Below, piece by piece: positions 63,477-64,000 of a DNA stretch of 64,000 nucleotides (positions are counted from its first letter, which is position 1; every line of letters begins with the position of its first letter). Source of the DNA: Synechococcus sp. JA-2-3B'a(2-13) (GTDB taxonomy: Bacteria > Cyanobacteriota > Cyanobacteriia > Thermostichales > Thermostichaceae); contig NC_007776.1 of assembly GCF_000013225.1 (NCBI RefSeq), positions 79,273 to 143,272 of the forward strand, in the 5' to 3' direction. The position numbers were made by a program, and so were the translations under genes. Below the pieces are notes generated by a model that did no database searches, was not told the origin of the DNA, and saw only the letters and a program-made list of their open reading frames with translations.

Positions 63477-63627
63477 TTATGGTCATTTTAGGTTGGGGGC
63501 GAGACGCCTGGGCTACTGAGAAAAGCCTTGTGGTTCTGGGAATTATTGCTCCGCAACGCTGACGCGAAGACGCGACCAACGTTTCGGGTGTGGGTGCAGT
63601 GTCCTAGCTTGAATCGAAATGACCCTA
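63477..63627. mobile_element. Inverted-repeat element (MITE-like), copy 4
   Basis: Starts TTATGGTCATTTTAGGTTGG and ends TTGAATCGAAATGACCCTA. Its layout matches copy 3 throughout, including the internal ATTGCTCCGCAACGCTGACG and GCGACCAACGTTTCGGGTGT. It lies between the PsbP gene and the phosphodiesterase; nothing else is seen in 63408-63722. Confidence 0.8.
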
Positions 63628-63722
63628 CCTACTGGTTCCAGCCGGGCCATCTGGTGTTAAAACGTAAAACGGTAGTGTTTTAAACCTGCGGAGATGGGAT
63701 CCCACCCTCTTGGGCCTGCTCT

Positions 63723-64000
63723 ATGACCGTATACGTGGTTCAGATCAGCGACCTGCATCTGTTTGCCAAGCCCCATCACCGGCTGCTGGGGGTGGACACG
63801 GAAGCCTCTTTCCTGCAGGTGCAAAAGGCCATTGCCGCTCTGGATCCCTTGCCGGATCTGCTGCTGCTTACCGGAGATCTCTCTCAAGATGGCAGTGCGG
63901 CATCTTACGCCCGTTTGAGAGCCCATTTGCAGGCTCTCCCCATCGATACTTACTGGTTGGCAGGCAACCACGATCGCCTGCACACCATGAACCAAGAGCT
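63723..64000 (+). CDS. Calcineurin-like phosphodiesterase (CpdA-like), cut by window end
   Basis: The frame opens at the ATG at 63723 and runs off the window after 92 codons. The metal-binding motifs are QISDLHLF, LTGDLSQDGS and LAGNHDR, in the order D-x-H, G-D and G-N-H-D. The layout is like class III cyclic AMP phosphodiesterases (CpdA), but substrate cannot be judged from this part. Confidence 0.82.
   Translation, partial: MTVYVVQISDLHLFAKPHHRLLGVDTEASFLQVQKAIAALDPLPDLLLLTGDLSQDGSAASYARLRAHLQALPIDTYWLAGNHDRLHTMNQE

Noticed and set aside
1..64000. Search for a defence island, prophage or secondary-metabolite cluster
   Set aside because: Apart from the TnpB elements and small repeats, all identifiable genes are core metabolism, photosynthesis or cyanobacterial conserved families.

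Overview
The window is cyanobacterial chromosome. It carries psaK, psbK, a PsbP-like lipoprotein, crtR, chlI, ndhF, a cytochrome b6 haem-assembly factor (CCB family), ccsA, a PspA/IM30 homologue and many families known mainly from cyanobacteria (DUF3386, DUF3611, DUF4168, DUF2470, DUF427). The palindrome GGGATCCC recurs throughout, where many cyanobacteria carry HIP1 (GCGATCGC). From general knowledge this points to the thermophilic hot-spring Synechococcus of the JA-3-3Ab / JA-2-3B'a type. That assignment is an inference, not a database match.

Layout. 1-5.3 kb: an Anbu proteasome-like peptidase (cut by the window edge) and a dynamin-like GTPase on the minus strand, then DUF427, a TolB-like lipoprotein, an aminotransferase and a roadblock-like protein. 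5.5-11.5 kb: hisD, a wrecked tnpB, a glycosyl-hydrolase-like exported protein and a small membrane protein. 11.7-15.6 kb: rluE, purA and a degenerate S41 peptidase. 15.8-24.8 kb: two intact-looking TnpB-only elements flanking ccsA-lapA-tig (minus), a Pro-Thr lipoprotein and an AI-2E family permease. 24.8-27.2 kb: xseA-xseB-folD. 27.2-36.1 kb: a long repeat, small enzymes, murA, a lytic transglycosylase and sixA. 36.2-44.4 kb: DnaJ-domain protein, SDH-type protease, crtR, psaK, psbK, chlI and a CCB protein. 44.4-51.7 kb: repeats, a decayed gene, CPBP protease, hydrolase, peroxiredoxin, scpB and ndhF. 52-64 kb: ssb, cobK, a BFN protein, MOSC, ispG, a mini-RNase III, grx, polA, a deacetylase, PspA, PsbP and a cut phosphodiesterase. 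I saw no rRNA, tRNA, CRISPR array, prophage or defence island.

The core genes are ordinary housekeeping and photosynthesis genes in short operons. The unusual part is the repeat ecology. A 24-nt element (core TTCGCGTTAGCGGGACGGAG) sits at several places. At 44501-44524 it can be caught in the act: two otherwise identical copies of a 282-nt repeat differ only by this 24-nt insertion, which is flanked by a duplicated TCCA. Because 24 is divisible by three, the element also lies in frame inside protein genes, including tnpB, and inside a larger inverted-repeat element (about 110-150 nt, at least four copies). Seven-base tandem repeats folded into hairpins interrupt another tnpB. Repeat ends supply stop codons or terminal residues of tig, rluE and the CCB protein, and possibly the start of a hydrolase and the N-terminus of SixA.
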